64,000 nucleotides of DNA from Herbaspirillum sp. RV1423. GTDB lineage: Bacteria > Pseudomonadota > Gammaproteobacteria > Burkholderiales > Burkholderiaceae_D. The stretch is taken from positions 268,644 to 332,643 of the forward strand of contig NZ_CBXX010000005.1 of the NCBI RefSeq assembly GCF_000577615.1, in the 5' to 3' direction. Positions within the stretch are counted from its first letter, which is position 1; each line of letters begins with the position of its first letter. The position numbers and the translations under genes are program-made. Shown in pieces: positions 1 to 7,348 of this stretch. Under the pieces are notes generated by a model. It made no database searches. It had not been told where the DNA came from and saw nothing but the letters and a program-made list of their open reading frames with translations.

Positions 1-156
1 GTCGCCGCTGCCCTGGTGGGCCTTGTTGAACAGCGGGATGACTTGCGGATAGTCGCGCATCAGCATTTTGTAGAAATGGGTGGTCAGTGCTTCGCCGCCG
101 CTTTCCAGCAGGGGAACGGTGGACTTGACGATGGCGCGGTGGGCATCGGATAGCAT
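1..156 (-). CDS. hmp: Flavohemoprotein (nitric oxide dioxygenase), N-terminal part
   Basis: Only the first 52 codons are inside the window; the gene continues beyond base 1. The translation begins MLSDAHRAIVKSTVPLLESG and continues with HFYKML and PQVIPLFNKAHQ, which is the start of the globin domain of flavohemoproteins. These cytoplasmic enzymes use heme, FAD and NADPH to oxidise nitric oxide to nitrate. The reductase half cannot be seen, so a single-domain globin is not formally excluded. The gene is divergent from norR, with two NorR-type sites in between, which supports a role in nitric oxide defence and NorR control. The start is the ATG whose complement is at 154-156. Confidence 0.85.
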   Translation of the reverse strand, partial: MLSDAHRAIVKSTVPLLESGGEALTTHFYKMLMRDYPQVIPLFNKAHQGSGD

Positions 157-264
157 GTGGATTGCCTTTCAGTGGTGGAGGACTCGAATCTTGGTTTTTT
201 CTTTTCTAATCAAACTCCATGCCAGAGTAAAAATCTTTTATAATCAGTCGCTTATAAAATGACC

Positions 265-294
265 GAGTCAAATCGACCTGAGTCATATCGACTC
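265..294. promoter_or_regulatory. Pair of NorR-type binding sites between hmp and norR
   Basis: Two copies of GT-N7-AC lie at 267-277 and 282-292, exactly 15 bp apart. They share the core GAGTCA(A/T)ATCGAC, and the second is a near-perfect inverted repeat, GAGTCatatcGACTC. GT-N7-AC is the published enhancer core of E. coli NorR, which binds three such sites. I could find only two clear ones here. Their place between the divergent hmp and norR genes suggests control of hmp and autoregulation of norR. Confidence 0.65.
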
Positions 295-307
295 TATAAG
301 GGTAAAA

Positions 308-1870
308 ATGACTCCCAAGCTTTTACTGGACGCGTTGATTCCCCTGATGGCCGATCTGTCGCGCGAGCTGCATGACAGCGAGCGTTACCGGCGTCTGCTG
401 GATAGCTTGCGCATGCTGTTTCCCTGCGACGCCGCGGCCTTGTTGCGGCTCGACGGCGAGGTGCTGGTGCCGCTGGCGATCAACGGTCTCTCCAGCGACA
501 CGCTCGGCCGGCGTTTTCGCGTGAGCGAGCATCCGCGTTTTCGGGTGCTGCTTTCCAATCTTCCGCCGACCCGTTTCCCCGCCAATTCTTCCTTGCCCGA
601 TCCTTATGACGGGCTGGTCGAGGCGCATTCCGGCGAGCTGCACGTGCATGACTGCATGGGCTGCCAGATCACCATGAACGGCCGGCCCTGGGGTTTGCTG
701 ACGCTCGATGCGTTGGCGCCGGGGCGCTTCGATGCGGTCGATCCGGCCTCGTTGCAGGCCTTTGCCAGCCTGGCGGCAGTCACGGTCAACGTCGCCGAGC
801 GCATTCACGATCTCGCCGAAACCAGCGAACAGGAACGCCAGCGCGCCGAAGCTTACCGGCTGGCCGCCAACCAGAGCCGGCGCGAGCTGATCGGCCAGAG
901 TCCGGCACACAAGCGCATGATGAAAGAAGTCCGGCTGGCCGGGCCGAGCAACATGACCGTGCTGATCGCCGGCGAGACCGGCACCGGCAAGGAACTGATC
1001 GCCAACGCCATCCACGCCGCGTCGCCGCGCGCGCGCAAACCCATCATCAGCATCAATTGCGCGGCCTTGCCGGAAACCCTGGTCGAGAGCGAACTGTTCG
1101 GCCATGTGCGCGGCGCGTTTTCAGGCGCGGTCGGCGACCGGCGCGGCAAGTTCGAACTGGCCGACGGCGGTACGCTGTTCCTGGACGAAGTCGGGGAGTT
1201 GTCGCTGGCGGTGCAGGCCAAGCTGTTGCGCGCATTGCAAAGCGGCCAGATCCAGCGTGTCGGGTCGGATGAGGAACACAAGGTCGACGTGCGCGTGATC
1301 GCCGCCACCAACCGCGACCTGGAAGAAGAAGTGCGGTTGGGCCGCTACCGCGCCGACTTCTATCATCGCCTGAGCGTCTATCCGCTGGCGGCGCCGCCGC
1401 TGCGCGAACGCGGCCACGACATCCTGCTGATCAGCGGTTTTTTCCTCGAAGAGAACCGTTTCCGGCTCGGCTTGCTGAGCCTGCGCCTGGCGACCGATGC
1501 GCAGGAAGTCCTGCTGAGCTACCGCTGGCCCGGCAACGTGCGCGAGCTCGAACACGTGATCGCGCGCACGGCGCTCAAGGCGCTCGGCAAGCATCCCGAA
1601 CGGCCGCGCATCCTGACGCTGACGGCGGAGGATTTCGATCTTGCCAATGAAAAAACGCCGTTGCAGGCGGCGCAGCATGAAGAGCAGATCCAGTCCGAAC
1701 TCGACCTGCAAAACGGCAGCAGCCTGCGCGACGCCGTGAGCGCCTACGAACGGCGCCTGATCAGCGCCAGCCTGGCGCGCAACGGCGGCAACGTGGCTTC
1801 CTCCGCGCGTGAACTGGGCGTGGATCGCGCCAATCTCAATCGCATGGCCAGACGACTCGGATTGAAGTGA
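308..1870 (+). CDS. norR: Nitric oxide-responsive sigma-54 activator NorR
   Basis: A 520-residue bacterial enhancer-binding protein. The N-terminal GAF-type sensor region (about residues 20-170) is where NorR proteins hold a mononuclear non-heme iron that binds NO. The central AAA+ domain (about 195-425) shows Walker A GETGTGKE, the sigma-54 contact loop as GAFSGA instead of the common GAFTGA, and Walker B GGTLFLDEVGEL. An R-finger region and YRWPGNVRELEH follow. A Fis-type helix-turn-helix ends the protein (NVASSARELGVDRANLNRMARRLG). The start ATG has AAGGG about 6 bp upstream. Divergent placement from hmp supports NorR over other family members. The Thr-to-Ser change in the loop is conservative and probably functional. 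Confidence 0.88.
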   Translation: MTPKLLLDALIPLMADLSRELHDSERYRRLLDSLRMLFPCDAAALLRLDGEVLVPLAINGLSSDTLGRRFRVSEHPRFRVLLSNLPPTRFPANSSLPDPYDGLVEAHSGELHVHDCMGCQITMNGRPWGLLTLDALAPGRFDAVDPASLQAFASLAAVTVNVAERIHDLAETSEQERQRAEAYRLAANQSRRELIGQSPAHKRMMKEVRLAGPSNMTVLIAGETGTGKELIANAIHAASPRARKPIISINCAALPETLVESELFGHVRGAFSGAVGDRRGKFELADGGTLFLDEVGELSLAVQAKLLRALQSGQIQRVGSDEEHKVDVRVIAATNRDLEEEVRLGRYRADFYHRLSVYPLAAPPLRERGHDILLISGFFLEENRFRLGLLSLRLATDAQEVLLSYRWPGNVRELEHVIARTALKALGKHPERPRILTLTAEDFDLANEKTPLQAAQHEEQIQSELDLQNGSSLRDAVSAYERRLISASLARNGGNVASSARELGVDRANLNRMARRLGLK

Positions 1871-1960
1871 AAGACGGGGATTATCGATTGCCTGCGGCAG
1901 GTTCTGGCACGTCGATTGCTTGAACGCGCAGGGAGCGTTTCACCGTATCGGGAGAGGACC

Positions 1961-2482
1961 ATGCACGACCATTCAACGCTTTATCCGGCCCAGGGCCTGA
2001 CGCCGACGGCCGACCAGATCCGCCGCCACCTGCATCGTTCGAACGAAGTCGCCAGGCGCGCCGTCAGCATCGGCCATCACCCGTTCGGCGCTATCCTGGT
2101 CGGCCCCGACCAGGAAACGGTGCTGATGGAGCAATGCAACGTCGATACCGTCAACCACGCCGAAGCGGTGCTGGCGCGTACGGCTGCGTTGAATTATTCG
2201 CCGGAGTTCCTGTGGAGCTGCACGCTGTACACCTCGGTCGAGCCGTGCTGCATGTGCGCCGGCACCGCCTATTGGGCCAACATCGGTCGCGTGGTGTACG
2301 GCATGACCGAGCGCCGGTTGCTGGACGTCACCGGCGCGCACAAGGAAAACCCGACCATGAGCGTCGACTCGCGCTACGTCTTCGACCATTGCCAGAAGCC
2401 GGTCGAACTGATCGGACCGATGCCGGATGAGATGGTGGAAGACATCGTCGCCTTGCAGCAAAGCTTCTGGGCCGCGCGCTGA
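1961..2482 (+). CDS. Nucleoside/guanine deaminase of the cytidine deaminase superfamily
   Basis: A 173-residue zinc-dependent deaminase. The catalytic NHAEAVL (zinc-binding His and the proton-shuttling Glu) and PCCMCAG (two zinc-binding cysteines) are both present, preceded by HHPFGAILV, typical of this fold. The C-terminal segment (VTGAHKENPTMSVDSRYVF) is like that of guanine deaminase or nucleoside deaminases of purine catabolism, not TadA, but the exact substrate cannot be fixed from sequence. The chosen ATG has a strong GGAGAGGA ribosome site 5 bp upstream; the frame is open further upstream without supporting signals. It is convergent with the DeoR-type regulator that follows, with only about 30 bp between their stops. 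Confidence 0.75.
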   Translation: MHDHSTLYPAQGLTPTADQIRRHLHRSNEVARRAVSIGHHPFGAILVGPDQETVLMEQCNVDTVNHAEAVLARTAALNYSPEFLWSCTLYTSVEPCCMCAGTAYWANIGRVVYGMTERRLLDVTGAHKENPTMSVDSRYVFDHCQKPVELIGPMPDEMVEDIVALQQSFWAAR

Positions 2483-2510
2483 GGCTGGCGCGGCAAGCGG
2501 CAAGCGGAAA

Positions 2511-3266
2511 TCAGGCGAAGGTGATGTCGATGCCCTGGGCCTGATACGGCGCGATCAGTCCGGGCGCGGTATCGCGATTGACGACGATGCGGCCGACTTC
2601 GGCCAGCGGGACGATCTCGAAAGGCGAAGTGGTTTCCAGCTTGTCCGGCGAAGCCAGCACGACGGTCTCGGCGGCGGCGCGGCTGAAGGCGCGCTTGATG
2701 CAGGCTTCCTCAAAATCCAGCGAGGTGATGCCGGTGCGCGGATGCAGGCTGCACACGCCCATGAAATACTGATCGGCGCGCACGCGGGCGATTTCATCGA
2801 CGGTGCCGCTGCCCATCGCCACGACGGAATGCTTGAACAGTTTGCCGCCGATGATGATGACCTCGATATGCGCATGGCCGGCCAGCTCGACCGCAATCGA
2901 CGGGCTGTGCGTGACGACCGTAGCCTTCAGGTCCGGCGCCAGATGGCGCGCCAGTTGTACGCAGGTCGTGCCGCCGTCGATGAACACCACCTGGCCCGGC
3001 AGCACCAATGCCGCCGCCGCGCGGCCGATGTCGGCCTTGGCGCCCGGTTCGATGTGCTGGCGATTGGCGAACATCACCATCGGCGGCGTCATCGGCAGGG
3101 CGCCGCCATGCACGCGGCGCAGCAATCCTTCCTTGGCGAGTTCGCGCAAATCCCTTCTGATCGTGTCTTCCGAGACTTCCAGTTGCTCGCTCACGGGCTT
3201 GGCGATGATGCGGCCGTCCCGGCTCAGCAGGTCGAGGAGATGCTTTTTTCTTTGGCTGGTCAGCAT
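2511..3266 (-). CDS. DeoR-family transcriptional regulator
   Basis: About 251 residues. The N-terminal winged helix-turn-helix (RKKHLLDLL to VSEDTIRRDLRELAKEGLLRRVHGGA, residues about 6-60) is the classic DeoR signature. It is followed by the DeoR-type sensor domain, related to ribose-5-phosphate isomerase, with VFIDGGTTCVQLARHL near residue 95. Members generally sense phosphorylated sugars. The first ATG is used; a TTG four codons upstream is also possible. It is divergent from the NudK-like gene, and the region between them holds a striking phased array of TTCGTGCA-like half sites, its likely operator. The target may therefore be the Nudix gene as well as the regulator itself. Confidence 0.85.
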   Translation of the reverse strand: MLTSQRKKHLLDLLSRDGRIIAKPVSEQLEVSEDTIRRDLRELAKEGLLRRVHGGALPMTPPMVMFANRQHIEPGAKADIGRAAAALVLPGQVVFIDGGTTCVQLARHLAPDLKATVVTHSPSIAVELAGHAHIEVIIIGGKLFKHSVVAMGSGTVDEIARVRADQYFMGVCSLHPRTGITSLDFEEACIKRAFSRAAAETVVLASPDKLETTSPFEIVPLAEVGRIVVNRDTAPGLIAPYQAQGIDITFA

Positions 3267-3306
3267 GCGGATATCCAATCGAAGAAGGCGGCCTAGTGTA
3301 CAAGAA

Positions 3307-3387
3307 GACGTGCAGATTCGTGCATGTTCGTGAAGAATTTTAATAATTATTGCACGATTATTCTTGATGTTTCACGATATTGCATGA
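3307..3387. promoter_or_regulatory. Phased operator array between DeoR-type regulator and nudK
   Basis: Three copies of an octamer like TTCGTGCA start at 3307 (GACGTGCA), 3317 and 3327 (TTCGTGAA), spaced 10 bp. Beyond an AT-rich centre, the inverted form recurs at 3350 (TTGCACGA), 3360 (weak, ATTCTTGA), 3370 (TTTCACGA) and 3380 (TTGCATGA), again in 10-bp steps. The half sites therefore lie on one face of the helix in two opposed blocks. This is what a multimeric DeoR-type repressor could occupy. The assignment to the adjacent regulator is inference from position. Confidence 0.6.
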
Positions 3388-3462
3388 TAATTTATAAAAA
3401 ACAGGCAAAAGCCGACAAGCTTGGCGCCCGCAATCATGTCCTCACCGCACAGGAGCAAACCG

Positions 3463-4053
3463 ATGGAAAACGAGCGCGTCCGCATCCGCAACGTTGAAGT
3501 ACTGTCCGACGACTGGTACCTGCTGAAGAAAACCACCTTCGACTACCGCCGCGCCGACGGCGTCTGGCAGACGCTCAACCGGGAAACCTACGACCGCGGC
3601 AACGGCGCCACCATCCTGCTGTACAACCTGCAAAAGCGCACGGTGATCCTGATCCGGCAATTCCGGTTCCCGACGTATCGCGACGGGCACGATGGCTTCC
3701 TGGTCGAAACGCCGGCCGGGCTGCTCGACAACGCCAGCCCCGAACAGCGCATCCGCGAAGAAGTGGAAGAAGAAACCGGCTATCGCGTCGGCGCGGTGCG
3801 CAAGGTGTTCGAGGTGTTCATGAGTCCCGGCTCGGTCACCGAGAAGCTGCATTTCTTCGTCGGCGAATATGCTTCGGACGAGCGTGCGGGCGAGGGCGGC
3901 GGCAATATCGCCGAAGGGGAGGACATCGAAGTGATGGAAGTACCGATCCAGCAGGCCCTGATGATGATCGCCGAGGGCGAAATCGCCGACGGTAAGACCA
4001 TCATGCTGCTGCAGTATGCGCAGTTGCACTTGTTCGGCGCGGGGCCGAATTAA
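3463..4053 (+). CDS. nudK: NudK-like Nudix hydrolase (nucleoside diphosphate sugar pyrophosphatase)
   Basis: 196 residues, close to E. coli NudK (191). The Nudix helix is [10 protein letters not shown] (about residues 97-106), preceded by ETPAGLLDN as in the GDP-mannose pyrophosphatase subgroup; [17 protein letters not shown] follows. The enzyme would cleave GDP-mannose or related nucleotide sugars to a nucleoside monophosphate and a sugar phosphate in the cytoplasm. The start ATG is preceded by AGGAGC about 7 bp upstream; the open frame begins 14 codons earlier without a ribosome site. It is divergent from the DeoR-type regulator and probably controlled by it. NudK versus ADP-ribose pyrophosphatase cannot be settled from sequence alone. 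Confidence 0.78.
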   Translation: MENERVRIRNVEVLSDDWYLLKKTTFDYRRADGVWQTLNRETYDRGNGATILLYNLQKRTVILIRQFRFPTYRDGHDGFLVETPAGLLDNASPEQRIREEVEEETGYRVGAVRKVFEVFMSPGSVTEKLHFFVGEYASDERAGEGGGNIAEGEDIEVMEVPIQQALMMIAEGEIADGKTIMLLQYAQLHLFGAGPN

Positions 4054-4253
4054 GCGAGGATAGCGGCATGCAAGATTGCATCATGCGCTTCCGGTTGCAG
4101 CCTCGTTTGTCTGCGATTTGATTTTTAAATCAAATATTTCCCTTTTGCCTGCTTAATAAATTCTGTTTTGCTTTTTTTATTGGGCTTGCATCGGCTTTCC
4201 CAAACGCCGTGTTGTTACCATTGAGCGTTATGCAATTGTTTGAAAGGGAAGTG

Positions 4254-5438
4254 ATGCTCCGCAAAACGATGAAGACGACAACGCTGCTATCGATCCTGGC
4301 ATGCCTGGCGGCCGCAGGACCGGCAACCGCCGGCAACGCCGCCGGAACGGACATCGGGCCTGTCGTCGATGAGGCGATCCGGCCGCTGATGCAGCAATAC
4401 GCCATACCGGGCATGGCGGTCGCGGTAACCGTCGACCGCCGGCAGTACTTTTACAACTACAGCGTGGCCTCGAAGGAAACCCGCAAGCCGGTGACCAGCC
4501 AGACATTGTTTGAAATCGGCTCCCTGAGCAAGACCTTCACCGCGACGCTGGCTGCCTATGCGCAAGCTGACGGCGCGCTCGCCTTGTCCGATAGCGCCGA
4601 CAAGTATCTGCCGTCCTTGCAGGGCAGCAGTTTCGACAAGATCACCCTGATCAACCTCGGCACCCATACCGCCGGCGGTTTGCCCTTGCAGATCCCGGAA
4701 AACATCAAGGACACCCGCCAACTGATGGCGTACTACAAAAGCTGGCGACCCAGGCATGCGGCTGGCACTTACCGCACATACTCGAACGCCAGCGTCGGCA
4801 TGCTCGGCGTGATCGCCGCCAAAAGCCTGAACATGTCCTTCGACGACGCCCTGGAAAAGAAACTGTTCCCCGCGCTCGGCATGATGCACAGCTACCTCCA
4901 TGTACCGGCCGCGCAAATGGCCGGCTACGCCCAGGGATACAACAAGAACGATGCGCCGGTCCGGCTCAATCCGGGGATGCTTTCCTCCGAAGCTTACGGC
5001 GTCAAATCCAATACTGCCGACATGATCCGCTTCATCGAAGCCAACATGGACACGACCGGACTTGACGACAAACTGGGCCGCGCACTGATGAATACCCACA
5101 CCGGCTATTTCAAGGCCGGCGAAATGACGCAAGACCTGATCTGGGAGCAATATCCGTATCCGACGGAACTCAAGCAGGTCCTGGCCGGCAATTCCGATGC
5201 CTTTATTTATCAGGACGTGAAGGCGGAGGCCTTGAATCCTCCCTTGCCGCCGCAGGCCAACGTGCTGATCAACAAAACCGGCTCAACCAACGGCTTCGCA
5301 GTGTACGCGGCCTTCGTGCCGGCCAGGAAAATCGGCGTGGTCATCTTCGCCAACAAGTCGTATCCTATCGCCCCGCGCGTGACCGCAGCGTATCGGATAT
5401 TGACGGTGCTGGATGCACAGGCGGCATCCTTGAAATAG
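4254..5438 (+). CDS. ampC: Class C (AmpC-type) beta-lactamase
   Basis: 394 residues with a signal peptide (MKTTTLLSILACLAAAGPATAG). The class C active-site motifs are in order: SLSK (the nucleophilic Ser and Lys, in EIGSLSKTF), YSN (in YRTYSNAS), and KTG (in LINKTGSTNGF). AmpC enzymes are periplasmic serine hydrolases that open cephalosporin rings. FEIGSLSKTF and the NKTGSTNGFG-like box are typical of true AmpC, not of the broader penicillin-binding-protein-like esterases. The ATG at 4254 follows AAAGGGAAG at good spacing; ATG at 4269 is an alternative. No ampR-type LysR gene is adjacent, so an AmpR-inducible arrangement is not seen here. Confidence 0.88.
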   Translation: MLRKTMKTTTLLSILACLAAAGPATAGNAAGTDIGPVVDEAIRPLMQQYAIPGMAVAVTVDRRQYFYNYSVASKETRKPVTSQTLFEIGSLSKTFTATLAAYAQADGALALSDSADKYLPSLQGSSFDKITLINLGTHTAGGLPLQIPENIKDTRQLMAYYKSWRPRHAAGTYRTYSNASVGMLGVIAAKSLNMSFDDALEKKLFPALGMMHSYLHVPAAQMAGYAQGYNKNDAPVRLNPGMLSSEAYGVKSNTADMIRFIEANMDTTGLDDKLGRALMNTHTGYFKAGEMTQDLIWEQYPYPTELKQVLAGNSDAFIYQDVKAEALNPPLPPQANVLINKTGSTNGFAVYAAFVPARKIGVVIFANKSYPIAPRVTAAYRILTVLDAQAASLK

Positions 5439-5592
5439 CGGCGAAGGCGGGGATTCTTGTCCCGCCTGCTCGGCGCCGGGCCGTGGCGGACAGCCTTGTT
5501 TCCAATCAATAAATTACCCTGAAAGCCGCGCCGAAAGCGGCGCTCGACCTGTCTCTTTACAATGCGGGGGATTGTAGTGGGGATTGATCTTG

Positions 5593-5611
5593 AATTATAA
5601 TGAGAATTATT
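5593..5611. promoter_or_regulatory. Fur box before the iron-uptake sigma factor
   Basis: ATAATGAGAATTATT matches 13 of the 15 central positions of the Fur consensus (ATAATGATAATCATT). It lies about 20-40 bp upstream of the GTG start of the FecI-type sigma factor, where a repressor would block transcription when iron is plentiful. Confidence 0.75.
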
Positions 5612-5633
5612 TCTATTTAATTCTAGATCGCCC

Positions 5634-6146
5634 GTGGCCGAATCCTCCTTTTGCCAGCCAGACCTGCATGCGTTCTACAGCAGCCATCATGGCTGGCTGT
5701 ACGGCTGGCTGCGAAAAAGGCTGGGGTGTTCGCACAATGCCGCCGATGTCGCGCAGGATACTTTCCTGCGCATCATCGCCTCGCGCGATGCCTTGCTCGG
5801 CATGCGCGAGCCGCGCGCCTACCTGACCGTCACCGCCAAACGACTGATTTTCGATCGCGCGCGGCGGCAACTGATCGAACAATCCTATCTGGCCGAACTG
5901 GCATTGCTGGCCGAGAACGCCGAAGGGCATCCCGGCCCGGAAGACATCCTGCTTGCGGTCGAGGCGCTGGAGCAGATCTGCGCGGCTTTGCTGGCGGTTT
6001 CCGACAAGGCGCGCAAGGCCTTCCTGCTGCATTACCTCGATGGCAGGCCGCATGCCGAGGTGGCGATGGAACTCGGTGTGTCCACGCGCATGGTGCAAAA
6101 ATACCTGGTCCAGGCGCTGGTCAAATGCCGCCTGGCGCAGCCATGA
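5634..6146 (+). CDS. fecI: FecI-type ECF RNA polymerase sigma factor
   Basis: 170 residues. Sigma region 2 (LHAFYSSHHGWLYGWLRKRLG to DVAQDTFLRIIAS) and region 4 (KARKAFLLHYLDGRPHAEVAMELGVSTRMVQKYLVQAL) are both present. The class directs transcription of TonB-dependent siderophore receptors when the cognate FecR signals ligand binding. The start is GTG (5634). It stands just downstream of a Fur box and 25 bp before a fecR-type gene, with the receptor next. Iron-repressed, siderophore-induced control is the expected logic. The specific siderophore is not identifiable. Symbol given by family, not by proof of citrate specificity. Confidence 0.85.
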   Translation: MAESSFCQPDLHAFYSSHHGWLYGWLRKRLGCSHNAADVAQDTFLRIIASRDALLGMREPRAYLTVTAKRLIFDRARRQLIEQSYLAELALLAENAEGHPGPEDILLAVEALEQICAALLAVSDKARKAFLLHYLDGRPHAEVAMELGVSTRMVQKYLVQALVKCRLAQP

Positions 6147-6170
6147 ATCCACGATCATGAGCATAGGATC

Positions 6171-7223
6171 ATGAAGCGCGATATCGGAGCGGACACCGCG
6201 ACGGCCGCCGACACGGCGTCGACGGAAGAGGCCGTTGCCGAGCAGGCGGCGCAATGGATCGTGCAACTGAGCGCCGACGACGAAGCCGTTCGCGCCGCTG
6301 CCCGTAGCGGTTTCGATGCGTGGAAGAAGGTCGATCCGCGTCATGCCGACATGGCCGCGCGGCTGCAAGGCTTCATCGGCTGCGTCCAGGGCGTGCGCGG
6401 CGCCGACGGCGGCCAGGCCCGGCCGGCGCACGCCGCGCTCGACGCTGCTTTCGACCTCGGGCGCAAACGCACAAGGCGCGCGGGCATCGCAATTGTCGCC
6501 GCCATGCTGCTGGGCTTGCCGATGTGGCTGGCGCTCAAGGCTTTTCCTCCGGCCTACCTGACGGCCGACATGCGCACCGCCACCGGCAAGTGGGAAAACC
6601 GCGTGCTGGAAGACGGCACCAGCGTCACCTTGAACAGCGCCAGCGCGGTCAACCTGCATTACGACGCCAAACGCCGCGTGCTGGAACTGGTGCGGGGCGA
6701 GATACTGGTCGAGGTCGCCAGGGATCCGGGACGTCCGTTCGTGGTTGAAACCGCACATGGCCGCATCCGTGCGCTCGGCACGCGTTTTGTGGTCAGCCGC
6801 GAAGCCGACGCCACCGTGCTCAGCATGCTGGAGTCGCGTGTGGAGGTGCGCACTGCCGACCAGATCGCCGTCCACGACGAAGTCGCCACGGTGGTCAACG
6901 CCGGCCAGCGTGTCCGCATCCACGCCGACCGCGTCGGCCCGCCGCAAGACATCGATGTCCGCAGCATTGCGGACGCCTGGAAATTCCACCAACTGGTGGT
7001 GCAGAACCAGCGCCTGCCGGACGTGCTCGATGCGCTGGACCGTTATCGCCCCGGCGCCATCAGCTACGACCGCGCACAGATTGAGGACATCAGAGTCTCG
7101 GCGGTGCTGCCGCTGGACGATACCGGACGCGCCTTGCAATTGCTGAGCCACAGTTTTCCGGCACTGCGCATCCGCATGCTGTCGCCGTATCTGGTGCGGG
7201 TGGACGCGCCGGTACGGCCTTAG
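6171..7223 (+). CDS. fecR: FecR-type anti-sigma/sigma regulator
   Basis: 350 residues. The N-terminal cytoplasmic DUF4880 region (AAQWIVQLSADDEAVRAAARSG) would contact the sigma factor. One transmembrane segment is at about residues 103-122 (AGIAIVAAMLLGLPMWLALK). The periplasmic FecR domain runs from about 130 (TATGKWENRVLEDGTSVTL, GRIRALGTRFVV). A C-terminal DUF4974-like part that contacts the receptor signalling domain ends the protein (ISYDRAQIEDIRVSAVLPLDDTGRAL). It transmits the ligand-bound state of the outer-membrane receptor to the sigma factor. It lies directly after the sigma gene and 125 bp before the receptor gene. Confidence 0.85.
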   Translation: MKRDIGADTATAADTASTEEAVAEQAAQWIVQLSADDEAVRAAARSGFDAWKKVDPRHADMAARLQGFIGCVQGVRGADGGQARPAHAALDAAFDLGRKRTRRAGIAIVAAMLLGLPMWLALKAFPPAYLTADMRTATGKWENRVLEDGTSVTLNSASAVNLHYDAKRRVLELVRGEILVEVARDPGRPFVVETAHGRIRALGTRFVVSREADATVLSMLESRVEVRTADQIAVHDEVATVVNAGQRVRIHADRVGPPQDIDVRSIADAWKFHQLVVQNQRLPDVLDALDRYRPGAISYDRAQIEDIRVSAVLPLDDTGRALQLLSHSFPALRIRMLSPYLVRVDAPVRP

Positions 7224-7348
7224 CATCGGCAAAGGGAACGCCATGCAAGCCGTGCCGACAAAATCTTCAGATTATTTTCAGAAAGCGGTTCCGCTTTTGG
7301 TTTGTCGCGCGTCAAGAAGGCATGACCAACGAAAAGAGAGTCTTCATC

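Noticed and set aside
5445..5467. Hairpin AGGCGGG/CCCGCCT after ampC as a terminator
   Set aside because: No T-tract follows; possible but not supported.
5613..7244. Long minus-strand open frame across the sigma factor and fecR genes
   Set aside because: Antisense shadow with low-complexity Arg/His/Gln composition; the plus-strand genes have clear domains.
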